NCBI GenBank assembly: GCA_021818925.1
Contig: JAKASU010000001.1
Span: forward strand, 231,972-295,971
DNA: 64,000 bases
Origin: Microcaldota archaeon
GTDB taxonomy: Archaea; Micrarchaeota; Micrarchaeia; Micrarchaeales; CABMGC01
Direction of reading: 5' to 3'
Of the stretch, positions 16,291 to 24,366 are shown in pieces; position 1 is the first letter of the stretch, and each line of letters begins with the position of its first letter. A program made the translations under genes and the position numbers. The notes below the pieces were generated by a model that made no database searches, was not told where the DNA came from, and saw nothing but the letters and a program-made list of their open reading frames with translations.

Positions 16291-17448
16291 ATGAGTTTGG
16301 GAGAGAGCTTGGAGGCGAAGGGCAAGGCGGAACTGAAGAGCAGGATACTGAGGCTTCTCAGCGTCGACGCCAGGATAAGCATGCAGGACCTTGCAAACGA
16401 CCTGAAGACCACCAAGGTCAACGCCTACAACCTTTTCAACGAGGTATCGAACGAGTACGGCATGAGGTTCGTGCCAGAGATAAGCATAGACAAGCTCTGG
16501 AAATGGGAGTTCATCAAGAGAGCCAGGCTCAGGACGAAACGCGGCATACTCGCCGAGGCGGTGGAGGAGCTGCCCCTGACGGGTTTTGGCGAATACCTTG
16601 TATTCATCAAGTTCTCCGGAAAGAAACCGGATGACGCTGAAATAGTAAAGGCGATGGGAACGTCATATGCGGCGCAGTTCGCTGCGAGGACCAGGGGCGA
16701 GTACGACCTTGTGATCTACGTCGTGGAGAGGAGCTACGAGGATGCGGTAAGGTTCACTGACATGCTGAGCAGGAACCTGGGCAAATACAAGATGCTGGCG
16801 TACACGAGCAGGGTCTGGGGAAGCTTCGGCTTCTTCCCGCTCAACAACAAGCTCATTGAGCAGTTCGACATATTCGACACCTACAAGAACCTGCTCTTCG
16901 GCCTCAACGACGGCGGCAGGAGCACGTTCACCGAGATAGGCAAGCGCTACAGCCAGGGGCCTGCGCAGATGCTGTATGCGTATGACAGGCTCGCTCGAAC
17001 AGAGATACTGAAGCGCGTCACCTATTTTGAGTCGAGGCCTGGCAACAGTTTCTCCATCGTCGCAATCGTGAAGACCCAGAGCGAGAACCAGTTCGACGAA
17101 TCGAAGGACAGGTGGTTCGCGAGCCTGGTCAGGAATTACGACAAGAATACAAACGAGTGCATCTTCATGTGCGACACGCCCACGCCGAAGGGGATGGTTG
17201 TAGTGGGCAGCTTCGCGAACAAGAGCGCTGCGGACAGGTTCCTGTCGGCGATGAAATCGGGCCTGAAGGGCGCGCAGGTTGGGAGCATGCAGATCTTGAA
17301 GGTGATTGTAGGAAGCCTGGGAGTGCGGGACTTCGACATGCGCTACGCACCGCAGTACAAGCACCTGGAAAGGAAGAAGATGGTGCCGGCCCTGGCTCGG
17401 AAAGGGGTTGAAGCCCCGGTGGAAGACCCGAACGCTTTAGATCGGTGA
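16291..17448 (+). CDS. Winged-helix transcription regulator, Lrp-like architecture
   Basis: A 385-aa protein. The N-terminus (residues ~10-60, AELKSRILRLLSVDARISMQDLANDLKT) is a DNA-binding helix-turn-helix like those of Lrp/AsnC. An alpha/beta segment near 100-160 (EYLVFIKFSG, EYDLVIYVVE) resembles a ligand-binding RAM-type fold. A second region (FTEIGKRYSQGPAQMLYAYDRLARTEILKRVT) looks like another HTH, followed by a second alpha/beta half. So it appears to be a tandem duplication. A TATA-like stretch precedes ATG 16291. Target genes unknown. The 3' end overlaps the VapC gene by 12 bases. Confidence 0.7.
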   Translation: MSLGESLEAKGKAELKSRILRLLSVDARISMQDLANDLKTTKVNAYNLFNEVSNEYGMRFVPEISIDKLWKWEFIKRARLRTKRGILAEAVEELPLTGFGEYLVFIKFSGKKPDDAEIVKAMGTSYAAQFAARTRGEYDLVIYVVERSYEDAVRFTDMLSRNLGKYKMLAYTSRVWGSFGFFPLNNKLIEQFDIFDTYKNLLFGLNDGGRSTFTEIGKRYSQGPAQMLYAYDRLARTEILKRVTYFESRPGNSFSIVAIVKTQSENQFDESKDRWFASLVRNYDKNTNECIFMCDTPTPKGMVVVGSFANKSAADRFLSAMKSGLKGAQVGSMQILKVIVGSLGVRDFDMRYAPQYKHLERKKMVPALARKGVEAPVEDPNALDR

Positions 17449-17847
17449 CCTGAGCGGTATTACTTTCACAGCCGCCACTTTTTTGAAGTCCTTTACGTTA
17501 TCGGTGAGCACGCTCGCACCCAAATCGATTGCTTGCTGCGCTATAAGCGCGTCGTTTATCCTGATCCCAAAATCTCGGGAAAGCGCCATCGCTTTTACTA
17601 TGGAAGCGGGAGAAAACTCAAGGTAGTCCATGTCGGGAGAGGTGAGAAATCGCGAGATTCTCGTTGTCGCCTCTACGGCGCCGAGGAACTTCTGCAGCGA
17701 ATGAAATACTTCAGAGACTATGATTGCATTAATCCCAACTCTTCCCTGATTAACGGCGTCTTTGATCTTCTCTACGGCCCTCGCGTGTTCGGGCGCGCTA
17801 GCCCCCTCTGAAAAAATGTGAATGTTGGAGTCTATTATAATCATCAT
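17437..17847 (-). CDS. VapC-type PIN-domain toxin
   Basis: A 136-aa PIN ribonuclease. MIIIDSNIHIF gives the first catalytic Asp, VSEVFHSL the Glu, RINDALIAQQA the second Asp and VLTDNVKDFKKV the last acidic residue, so the active site looks complete. PIN toxins cleave tRNA or rRNA. The ATG at 17847 overlaps the antitoxin stop (ATGA). It should be held inactive by the AbrB-type partner. Confidence 0.9.
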   Translation of the reverse strand: MMIIIDSNIHIFSEGASAPEHARAVEKIKDAVNQGRVGINAIIVSEVFHSLQKFLGAVEATTRISRFLTSPDMDYLEFSPASIVKAMALSRDFGIRINDALIAQQAIDLGASVLTDNVKDFKKVAAVKVIPLRSPI

Positions 17848-18095
17848 TCCCACTGCTCTTCTCCGATCTTCTCGAGCAACTCGGTCGTGATGGGAAAGTC
17901 TGTACGAAATGGTCTTTCAATCATGTCTTTGAACCACGGACTCATGCGGCTGCCCTTCTTCGGTTTGCTTATCACTATCCTGCCATTTTCAAAGATCACA
18001 GTAACGGCTTCCTTGCTCCTGGCGCCGAAGGCGTCGCTAACTCTCTTTGGTATCCTGATTCTCATCTTCTGGTCTATGACAGCCGTTTCCTCCAT
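17844..18095 (-). CDS. VapB antitoxin, AbrB/SpoVT DNA-binding type
   Basis: An 83-aa antitoxin. The N-terminal swapped-hairpin AbrB domain is visible as TAVIDQKMRIRIPKRVSDAFG with the following VTVIFENGRIVISK strand pair. The C-terminal WFKDMIERPFRTDFP region would wrap around the PIN toxin. ATG 18095 is chosen over the track's 18125 because the longer start would lie within the operator/promoter. Translation is coupled to vapC by a 4-base overlap. It probably autoregulates through the palindrome at 18097-18119. Confidence 0.88.
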   Translation of the reverse strand: MEETAVIDQKMRIRIPKRVSDAFGARSKEAVTVIFENGRIVISKPKKGSRMSPWFKDMIERPFRTDFPITTELLEKIGEEQWE

Positions 18096-18096
18096 A

Positions 18097-18119
18097 ATTC
18101 CCACAAATATAGTGGGAAT
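18097..18119. promoter_or_regulatory. Palindromic operator of the VapBC operon
   Basis: ATTCCCAC-7 bases-GTGGGAAT is a perfect 8-base inverted repeat ending one base upstream of the vapB ATG. The minus-strand TATA box (GTTTATATA, 18125-18133) lies just beyond it, so the palindrome covers the transcription start. AbrB-type antitoxins bind symmetric sites; occupancy here would block initiation. Confidence 0.7.
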
Positions 18120-18187
18120 ATACATATATAAACTTTTCTGTATGTGAGTAAAACTGCGTCGAAGTAAAATTCGGGCAGGTGTATGTG

Positions 18188-19600
18188 CTATTCAAGCTTG
18201 CCCTGCTCCTTGGTGTAGAGTATCAGCTCCGGGTGCCTTCTCGGCATCGGGTTGGCCCTTATGCCGTATATGGCCTTTATGCCCTTGTCGAGCGACAGCT
18301 CCACAAGCCTCTGGGTTATCACTCCGTCAAGCACCAGTGCGTAGGCGCCGCGCATGTCCTGCAGAGTGGTGAGGAGCTCGCGTATCGGCACCTCCCTGAT
18401 CACTTCGCCGTCAGGCGAGTATATCCTGCTCCTCAGCGAGCCCGAAAGCTCGACAAGGCCGTTGGCCAGCTGCGCCAGGAGCGCGCTTTCGAGTATCGGC
18501 TTGACCTGGGCTCCGGCGTTGCCCGAGAACGTTTGCGCGGTATCTATCTTCTGCAGCGAAGGCGTCGGTTCCTCGTCGTCGTTTCTCAGGTCCTTTATGT
18601 ACGGTTTGTCAACCTGCTCGAACATCTCGTCCCCCGCACCCTGGTCCGGCCTGGGCGTCTGAGGCGGCGGTTGGTGCATCGGCGCCTGCTCGTGCTGTGT
18701 CGTGTGCTGATCCCTCGCGCCCCTCGGGTCGTGCCTGTCGTTGCGGTGCGAGTTCATCTTCGCCTTCTCGATGCCGAGGTACTGCTCTATCGGCATCATG
18801 GTCCTGAGCGCCTTGATCACTTCCTTCCTCGCGAGCTCCTCAACCTCCTTTCCGTCAGGAGCGCGTGCGACAAAGTCTATGTCGAGGACGTTTAGCAGCG
18901 ACCTTATCACCATCTCGCCTCCCCTGTCGCCGTCGACAAAAACAATCACCTCCTTCTCCGACGCAAGGTTGACTATCGTCTTTGGTATGTTTGATGTGGC
19001 TCCGCCTATCGCTATGGAGTTGGTTATGTTGTTCCTCAGCAGGTTTATCACGTCGGCCCTGCCCTCAACGAAGATCACCTCGTTGGCCTTCGCTATGTCA
19101 GGTCCAGCGGGCAGCTTGTCCGGCCCGTACTCCACGATCTCGCTGCTCTTTACCTCGCTCTGCACAAGCTCGGAAAGCTCCTTGCTGTCAGGTATCTCGG
19201 TTGAGAGAAGCTGCTTCATGAGAAACTTTGCGCGGTCGAGTATCTTCCTGCGCTTCTCCGCTCTCGTGTCCTCAACCTTGTCGACCTGGAACTGCGCCTC
19301 GAAGGGCCCCACACGGTCCACAGATTCGACTGCGGCCGCGAGTATGCACGTCTCGACCCTGTCGAGCGACGCTGGCAGGAAGAGCTTGCCGTAGGTCTTG
19401 CTCCCGCTCTGCGAGACGTCTATCTCTATCCTTCCTATCTTGCCGCTCTTCTGCAGCTCCCTGAGGTCGAGCTCGTCGCCCAGAAGCCCCTCGGTCTGCC
19501 CGAACACGGCGCCTATTATGTCAGGCTTGTCAACAAGCCCGTCTATGCTGAACTTAGCCAGCACCATATACTTTACAATGTCCAAATATGTTTTTGCCAT
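18188..19600 (-). CDS. dnaG: Archaeal DnaG-type primase (Toprim; exosome-associated)
   Basis: A 470-aa archaeal DnaG homologue. The Toprim domain runs from EVIFVEGRADVINLL (Glu motif) to VIVFVDGDRGGEMVIRSLL (DxD motif) in the middle of the protein. A His/Pro/Gln-rich low-complexity linker follows, then a C-terminal domain ending GIRANPMPRRHPELILYT. In archaea this protein is a stable exosome subunit that favours poly(A) RNA and can make primers. ATG 19600 (MAKTYLDIVKYMVLAKF) is the normal start; the track's extra 29 residues belong to the upstream gene. The start overlaps the upstream stop by one base. Confidence 0.92.
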   Translation of the reverse strand: MAKTYLDIVKYMVLAKFSIDGLVDKPDIIGAVFGQTEGLLGDELDLRELQKSGKIGRIEIDVSQSGSKTYGKLFLPASLDRVETCILAAAVESVDRVGPFEAQFQVDKVEDTRAEKRRKILDRAKFLMKQLLSTEIPDSKELSELVQSEVKSSEIVEYGPDKLPAGPDIAKANEVIFVEGRADVINLLRNNITNSIAIGGATSNIPKTIVNLASEKEVIVFVDGDRGGEMVIRSLLNVLDIDFVARAPDGKEVEELARKEVIKALRTMMPIEQYLGIEKAKMNSHRNDRHDPRGARDQHTTQHEQAPMHQPPPQTPRPDQGAGDEMFEQVDKPYIKDLRNDDEEPTPSLQKIDTAQTFSGNAGAQVKPILESALLAQLANGLVELSGSLRSRIYSPDGEVIREVPIRELLTTLQDMRGAYALVLDGVITQRLVELSLDKGIKAIYGIRANPMPRRHPELILYTKEQGKLE

Positions 19601-20010
19601 CAAAATACACCTCTTGTCCTGTCCTCGATCTCCAGCTCGGCCCTTCTCATAAGGTCCGCGGCCGGCTTCCTCATCTCCTCCACGCACCTGACCCCAACTA
19701 TCCTGAGCATTCTTGGAACCACAGTGGTATTGATCCTGGTGCCCGGATGCCTCTCCCGCAGGCAGATCAGCGCCTTCCTCTCCTTCTCCTCCCCTCCCCT
19801 GTCCAGATCCATGCCCACGTATGCTACCTTGCCGCTGAGGTCTATCCCGTTTGCCAAAAGCTTGGAGAGCGTTATGCTCTCAACCCCGAAATCGCTCCAC
19901 GTTGAGGTATCGTGGTTGCCTTCCGAGACTGTTGTGCTCCTCTTGTCCCTCAGAACCTCCAGCAGGTGCATGAACTGCCTGGCGTTTGCTTGATCCTTGT
20001 TTCGCTGCAT
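19600..20010 (-). CDS. Small Toprim-domain protein
   Basis: A 136-aa stand-alone Toprim protein. The two acidic motifs are visible as TTVSEGNHD (residues ~26-34) and VGMDLDRGGEEK (~66-77). Single-domain Toprim proteins include RNase M5-like and OLD-like nucleases and primase-like factors; which activity applies is unknown. The stop codon overlaps the dnaG start (TGATG), so both Toprim proteins are made from one transcript. That suggests a shared RNA or DNA processing role. Confidence 0.75.
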   Translation of the reverse strand: MQRNKDQANARQFMHLLEVLRDKRSTTVSEGNHDTSTWSDFGVESITLSKLLANGIDLSGKVAYVGMDLDRGGEEKERKALICLRERHPGTRINTTVVPRMLRIVGVRCVEEMRKPAADLMRRAELEIEDRTRGVF

Positions 20011-20189
20011 CTCTTACACTGCGCAGCTGCGGCTAATAGAATTAGTATGCCTTGGCTATTTTCTCTCGACAAAAAGTGAGGAAAGTGTAAATTGCCATCT
20101 GCCAAACCCATTAGCCTTGAGCTGTATCCCTATTGCTCAGGATACCATTATATAGGTTTTCTATAGGTTAGCAATATAGCGGCGACCTG

Positions 20190-20576
20190 ATGAGCAGATA
20201 CGACAAAGGTGCTAGGAGCGAGAGGGAGCTGCTCGGCATGCTTGACGGGGAGGGCTATTCGGTGCTCAGGAGCGCCGGAAGCGGGGTGAACGCCCTTTCG
20301 CCAGACCTGGTGGCGATGAAGAAGGGCAGGTGCATAATAATAGAGTGCAAGGCCTGGGAGAAGGGGAGCCTGAGCTTGGCGCCGGAGCAGTTCGAGAAGA
20401 TACTGGAATGGGAGGCAAGGACAGAGTTCCCCACGTTCATCGCCTGGCGCATGAACGGCATGGGCTGGTTCTTCATAAGGCCGGGGGAGTTCGAGAAGGG
20501 AAGGAGCAACTACAACATAACGAGGAAGAAGGTTCTTGCCACGAACCGCAAGCTAGACGACATAGTAAAGCTATGA
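20190..20576 (+). CDS. hjc: Holliday junction resolvase Hjc
   Basis: A 128-aa archaeal Holliday junction endonuclease. The active-site residues of the fold are present: Glu11 in RSERELL, Asp39 in SPDLVA and the Glu52-x-Lys54 pair in IIECKAW. The SAGSGVNALSPDL loop is the family signature. The dimer cuts four-way junctions during recombination and fork repair. A TATA box (cattatatagg) lies about 35-45 bases upstream. The 3' end overlaps the convergent gene by 6 bases. Confidence 0.94.
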   Translation: MSRYDKGARSERELLGMLDGEGYSVLRSAGSGVNALSPDLVAMKKGRCIIIECKAWEKGSLSLAPEQFEKILEWEARTEFPTFIAWRMNGMGWFFIRPGEFEKGRSNYNITRKKVLATNRKLDDIVKL

Positions 20577-21113
20577 GAGGTCCACGGCTATCGGGCATCG
20601 GGCCATGTACTGCGCGTCTCCGTTGACGTAGAGCCTGTACGGGGTTATTCCGGTTGAGTTGCCGGCGCTGTAGTTGAGGAAGACGCTCGGCTCGGCGTCA
20701 GCCATGCTGACGCAGTTCTGTATCGTGTTGGTGGCCAGGGAGACCTGGTGGCCGAGCCCGCCTATCGGATAGGTGCACATCGTTCCGTTGAGCACGTAGA
20801 AGTCTATAGTGGATGCGTTCCTAGTGTGCGCGACTATCTGCACCAGCTGCGTGGCGCACTGGAGCACCACTCCGGACTGGTTCTGGTCCGTGTATGACGC
20901 CACCACGGCCACCCTCCGACCGGCAAGGTAGTTGCTCTTGAAGGTGCTGAACGGTACGGAGAGCGACGGGAGCACGACGACGAAGAAGATCGCGAACGCC
21001 AGAACTATAGGAACGGCTATGAGCAGCGCCTTCCTGAGAGTTGCGTCGCTCTGCTTGCTCTCCCTGTCTTTTGCGTCTTTGTCCTTGCTCTGTTTTCCTG
21101 ATGATTTTGCCAT
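20571..21113 (-). CDS. Membrane-anchored extracytoplasmic protein, paralogue of the next gene's C-terminal domain
   Basis: A 180-aa protein: a Lys/Asp/Ser-rich cytosolic N-terminus (~27 residues), one membrane helix (ALLIAVPIVLAFAIFFVVVLP) and an outside domain with several Asn sequons and Cys residues. The outside domain resembles the last ~120 residues of the 702-aa protein encoded just upstream: both begin F-x-S-x-Y after the helix and share a run of Cys-containing strands (LQCATQLVQ / LTCASKISQ, GTMCTYP / NGLCTVS). The two genes are 4 bases apart and co-oriented, so they form an operon. Function unknown. Confidence 0.75.
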   Translation of the reverse strand: MAKSSGKQSKDKDAKDRESKQSDATLRKALLIAVPIVLAFAIFFVVVLPSLSVPFSTFKSNYLAGRRVAVVASYTDQNQSGVVLQCATQLVQIVAHTRNASTIDFYVLNGTMCTYPIGGLGHQVSLATNTIQNCVSMADAEPSVFLNYSAGNSTGITPYRLYVNGDAQYMARCPIAVDLS

Positions 21114-21117
21114 GCGT

Positions 21118-23226
21118 TCACCTGTTAAGTAGCAGAGACACGTAGCAGTCGTTCATCACAGTTGAGTTGCCGCTGACTCTCAGCACTGTGCCGTACAGCG
21201 AGTAGAGGCTCAGGCCGCTTCGTGAGCTGTTCGTGAGTACTATGACAGGTATGTTGGTCTTGCCGTAGAAGTTAAGACAAGAGTCTACGGTCTGGGTGTT
21301 GTTGGATACGGTGCAGAGGCCGTTGTTGAACATTGCCACCACAGCGGTCTTGTTCTGCGAGATCGCCTGCTGGCTTATCTTGCTCGCGCAGGTTAACTCG
21401 TTCAGCGTTGGCGTGCCGTTTATGGCGACGACAACGTAGCCCGATGACCTGTAGGCGCTCTGGAATGCGCCGAACGGCGCGCGCGCGTTGGCTCCAGCAA
21501 GCACATACCATGTCGCCAGGAAGTAAACCAAGACTATCGCCCCCAAGATTATGAATACCGTCTTCCAGTTCTGCCTCGTGCGGCTGTTCGAGACGAGCCT
21601 GTGGTGCGTCTCAAGGTAGAAGCGGGCGAAGAAGAGGAGGCTGATGAGCGCTATGCCTATTATGAGCGAGAGCAGCGCGCCTACGAACGGGGCTGATGCC
21701 ACCGCGCTGGCATACGAGAGCCCGAGCGCCGATGAGAAGCTGCGTATGAACGGTGAGTCTATGGCGCGGGCTACATTGTTGAGCGTGAGCGGCGATGTAG
21801 GGTACGTGTTTATCTGCGCTGCGAGTGCGCGCAACTGTTGGTCAAGCAGGCTTAGGTTTGTGAGCCCTCCGAGAGAGATCTGGCCGTTCAGCGCGAGCTG
21901 CGCCAGTGCGAGATTGGTGATCTGCGGAGAGGCGTAGACGTAGCTCGAGAGCTGTATCTCGATCAGGTGGGCTGTGTTGTTCTCCGCCAGGCTGATTACG
22001 TCGCTGTACGTCCGGTTGAGCTGCTGGTACGTGGCTTCGAGGCCCGCGTACTGCGTTGCGAGCGTTATGTTCGCCTTGCTGAAGTTGGTGTAGAAGTAGT
22101 TGCTGGTTATGTTGTCGTAGTTGTCCATCAGCGCGTTCAGCTGGGCCTTGAGCGTGGCGTTGCTGACGTGCGACAGGAGAATGGCGCTGTCGTTTACAAG
22201 CGCGGCATAGTCAGGCGCTGTCTTGCTGAGCGTCTTGTTCAGCATGGCGAGGCGCTCCTTGGAGAGTATCGGGTACGCGTACGTGCTCTCGTTCGCGCTT
22301 ACGTTAAATGCAAGGGAGAAGATCTGCGTGTTGGTGAGAGGCAGAAGGTTGATGTTGCCGAGCACGTAGCCAATGTAGGCGAGCTTTGTGTAGTTGAAGT
22401 TCGTGTTCTCGCAGTAGCCTATCGAGGAGCAGTACCACGGCGCTATGCTCTGGTTAACGTAGCTTGCGCAGCCCGCTATCTGGTTGGGGGTGACGTTGGC
22501 CGAGGGTGGGAAGATCGGGTTATGCGATATGCTGTACGAGATGTTGCTTATGTTCGCGTATGCGGAGTTGATCCTCGCGAGGTTCTGCAGCACGTTGTTA
22601 AGGTTCGTGCTGTTCGTCGAGCTGAGGAAGGTGTTGTAGCTCGAGTTCAGCGTGGCGTAGGCGCTGGCGAACTGGATTATGCCCTTGCCGAAGTAGCCCG
22701 TGACGCCGCCTCCTGGAGGCACTGATGATGCCGGAAGGTTGGGAGGGCAGTCGGTTCCGGTAAGGTCGCACCTGCAGAGGGGGACGAAGAGGCAGGACTG
22801 GCAGTTGTTCTGCACGGTGCACGTTGCGCCTGTGTTTAGTCCCGTCTCTACGAGGCAGTCGGCCAGCGGCCCTGACGACGCCTGCTTGTAGAGCTGCATC
22901 TGCATGTTGAGGAGCGTGAAGTTAGCGCGAGAGAGCGACGTGGTTATCGTGTAGTTCCTGATTATGTTGTATATCGCTGTGGAGTTTAGCACAATAGAGT
23001 ATGCGCCTGTGAGGTTGATTATGAAGTAGGGGTAGGTGTCGTTGTACATGCCAAGATACTGGTCGCCCGCGTATGAGAGCGGAACCGGATGCAGCGTGCT
23101 TATCCGAGAGCCCGGAACGTTGTAGCTCGCCAGCAGGGAGTTTACCTCCGGGAGCGAGTACGCGTTCGAGACCGCGGATATGGAGAGCAGTATGAAAACG
23201 AAGACTAGCGCCTGCCTTGTGTCCAT
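21118..23226 (-). CDS. Large secreted/membrane surface protein, Asn- and Ser-rich
   Basis: A 702-aa surface protein. It opens with a signal peptide or anchor (ALVFVFILLSISAVSNAYS), then a long outside region with many N-x-S/T sequons and a Cys cluster (CTVQNNCQSCLFVPLCRC) near residue 145. Two hydrophobic segments near residues 505-540 and 560-585 are followed by a ~120-residue C-terminal domain similar to the ectodomain of the downstream gene product. I prefer ATG 23226 over GTG 23235. It is probably N-glycosylated by AglB. No family recognised. Confidence 0.75.
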   Translation of the reverse strand: MDTRQALVFVFILLSISAVSNAYSLPEVNSLLASYNVPGSRISTLHPVPLSYAGDQYLGMYNDTYPYFIINLTGAYSIVLNSTAIYNIIRNYTITTSLSRANFTLLNMQMQLYKQASSGPLADCLVETGLNTGATCTVQNNCQSCLFVPLCRCDLTGTDCPPNLPASSVPPGGGVTGYFGKGIIQFASAYATLNSSYNTFLSSTNSTNLNNVLQNLARINSAYANISNISYSISHNPIFPPSANVTPNQIAGCASYVNQSIAPWYCSSIGYCENTNFNYTKLAYIGYVLGNINLLPLTNTQIFSLAFNVSANESTYAYPILSKERLAMLNKTLSKTAPDYAALVNDSAILLSHVSNATLKAQLNALMDNYDNITSNYFYTNFSKANITLATQYAGLEATYQQLNRTYSDVISLAENNTAHLIEIQLSSYVYASPQITNLALAQLALNGQISLGGLTNLSLLDQQLRALAAQINTYPTSPLTLNNVARAIDSPFIRSFSSALGLSYASAVASAPFVGALLSLIIGIALISLLFFARFYLETHHRLVSNSRTRQNWKTVFIILGAIVLVYFLATWYVLAGANARAPFGAFQSAYRSSGYVVVAINGTPTLNELTCASKISQQAISQNKTAVVAMFNNGLCTVSNNTQTVDSCLNFYGKTNIPVIVLTNSSRSGLSLYSLYGTVLRVSGNSTVMNDCYVSLLLNR

Positions 23227-23388
23227 CAGATTCACTGGTCTGGGTTAATAGAGAAGTCAAACTTTAAATAAGTTCCTTATCGGTTTTGCTCTTTTTTTCG
23301 ACGAGAAAATATGGAGAAGCGCCATTGGAAAGGATTATTATCTTTGGGTTCGTTTTATATGCGAAAGACGCGAAAGCGGGAAAGGGAT

Positions 23389-23697
23389 ATGAGAATTAAC
23401 AACGCAATTGTGCTCATACTTGGCATAGCGGTAATAGTGACAGTGATACTTGCCACGGTGTTCCTGTTCACCGACTATCCCAGCTACTTGAGGGAGCAGG
23501 ACTTCCTCACGAGGAACGCTTTCCTCTACGGCTTCTTCCTGAACAGGAGCAACTGGGCCGTATTCACCTCGACTTGGAGCTGCGGAGGCGTCAACATAAC
23601 CGTGGCTTTCTTCGAGCCTGCCTTCAACGGGCTTCTGTTCAACAGGTCCAGCGGAGTCTCCTACAACAATAACAAGACATGCGTGAGGTTGGGCTGA
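23389..23697 (+). CDS. Small membrane-anchored protein with extracytoplasmic domain
   Basis: A 102-aa protein starting at ATG 23389, downstream of a TATA box (cgttttatatgcg, about 23351-23362) and an AAAGGG ribosome-binding sequence. One N-terminal helix (AIVLILGIAVIVTVILATVFLF) leads to an outside domain with three Asn sequons and two Cys (STWSCGGVN, NKTCVRLG). It is the first of three overlapping genes of small membrane proteins. Function unknown. Confidence 0.7.
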   Translation: MRINNAIVLILGIAVIVTVILATVFLFTDYPSYLREQDFLTRNAFLYGFFLNRSNWAVFTSTWSCGGVNITVAFFEPAFNGLLFNRSSGVSYNNNKTCVRLG

Positions 23698-23993
23698 TGC
23701 AGCGAGTGTACCTTATAATTCTTTTCGCGCTCATGTGGATGGCAGGCATACTGATACTGCATTCGGGCAAGTCTACGCAGCCGTCGCCCGCGGTCCTTCA
23801 GACGCCATGGAACATAGACGCGAACATGGTCATAGGCTTCACCTTCGCCCTGGCCTACATCTTCATCTGGGTGTGGGAGGCTGTGGTCAGGCGCTTCTCT
23901 GATCGCGACTTCATGATAAAGTTCATAATAGCATCGAGTGCGATAATGGCAGTCGTAATGTGGGCCTTTGCTGTAGTACCAGGTGTGATATGA
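23697..23993 (+). CDS. Small three-helix membrane protein
   Basis: A 98-aa protein with three hydrophobic segments (residues ~4-20, ~48-66 and ~80-97). The ATG at 23697 shares one base with the stop of the previous gene (TGATG). The longer start in the track would lie within that gene. Not recognised. The compact coupling with both neighbours suggests the three products form one membrane complex. Confidence 0.68.
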   Translation: MQRVYLIILFALMWMAGILILHSGKSTQPSPAVLQTPWNIDANMVIGFTFALAYIFIWVWEAVVRRFSDRDFMIKFIIASSAIMAVVMWAFAVVPGVI

Positions 23994-24238
23994 CCGCTTT
24001 GGAGAAGGCGATAATGGAGATGCCTACAGTTGCAGGCATATCGATAGGCTTCCTGCTGGCAGTCTACCTCTTCCTGCTGCCCTCAATCTACACGATGGCG
24101 GGCCTATATCCGCTTGCCTTCGCCTTCGCGGCGTTGGGCGTGGCCTTCTTCTGCTCGTTCATAGGGGCGATCGTAGGCATAACGCTCAACGTAATCCTGG
24201 AGCCGGATTTCTTCAAGAAGTACATGGAAAGTAACTGA
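23990..24238 (+). CDS. Small two- to three-helix membrane protein
   Basis: An 82-aa protein beginning at ATG 23990, which overlaps the upstream stop by 4 bases (ATGA). Hydrophobic stretches occur at ~12-33 and ~38-68, with a charged C-terminus (LEPDFFKKYMESN). It is the last gene of the three-gene unit, facing the terminator of the convergent S-layer gene. Function unknown. Confidence 0.68.
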   Translation: MTALEKAIMEMPTVAGISIGFLLAVYLFLLPSIYTMAGLYPLAFAFAALGVAFFCSFIGAIVGITLNVILEPDFFKKYMESN

Positions 24239-24300
24239 GCCCGCAGGCAGAATTTTGTAAATTCTAGAATGTTCTAGAATGCTGCGGCTAATGACTTGAA

Positions 24301-24342
24301 AGAGAAAAAAAGAAGAAAAAGAGAGGCAAAACGCCTCTCTTT
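24301..24342 (-). terminator. Terminator of the S-layer gene
   Basis: On the minus strand a 10-bp hairpin (AAAGAGAGGC / GCCTCTCTTT, 24318-24342) is followed by a T-rich run (ttcttctttttttctct). It lies 25 bases after the S-layer stop codon. A strong hairpin plus T tract fits a very highly expressed gene. Confidence 0.75.
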
Positions 24343-24366
24343 CAAACGCTACTTGCTACCGTCTGC

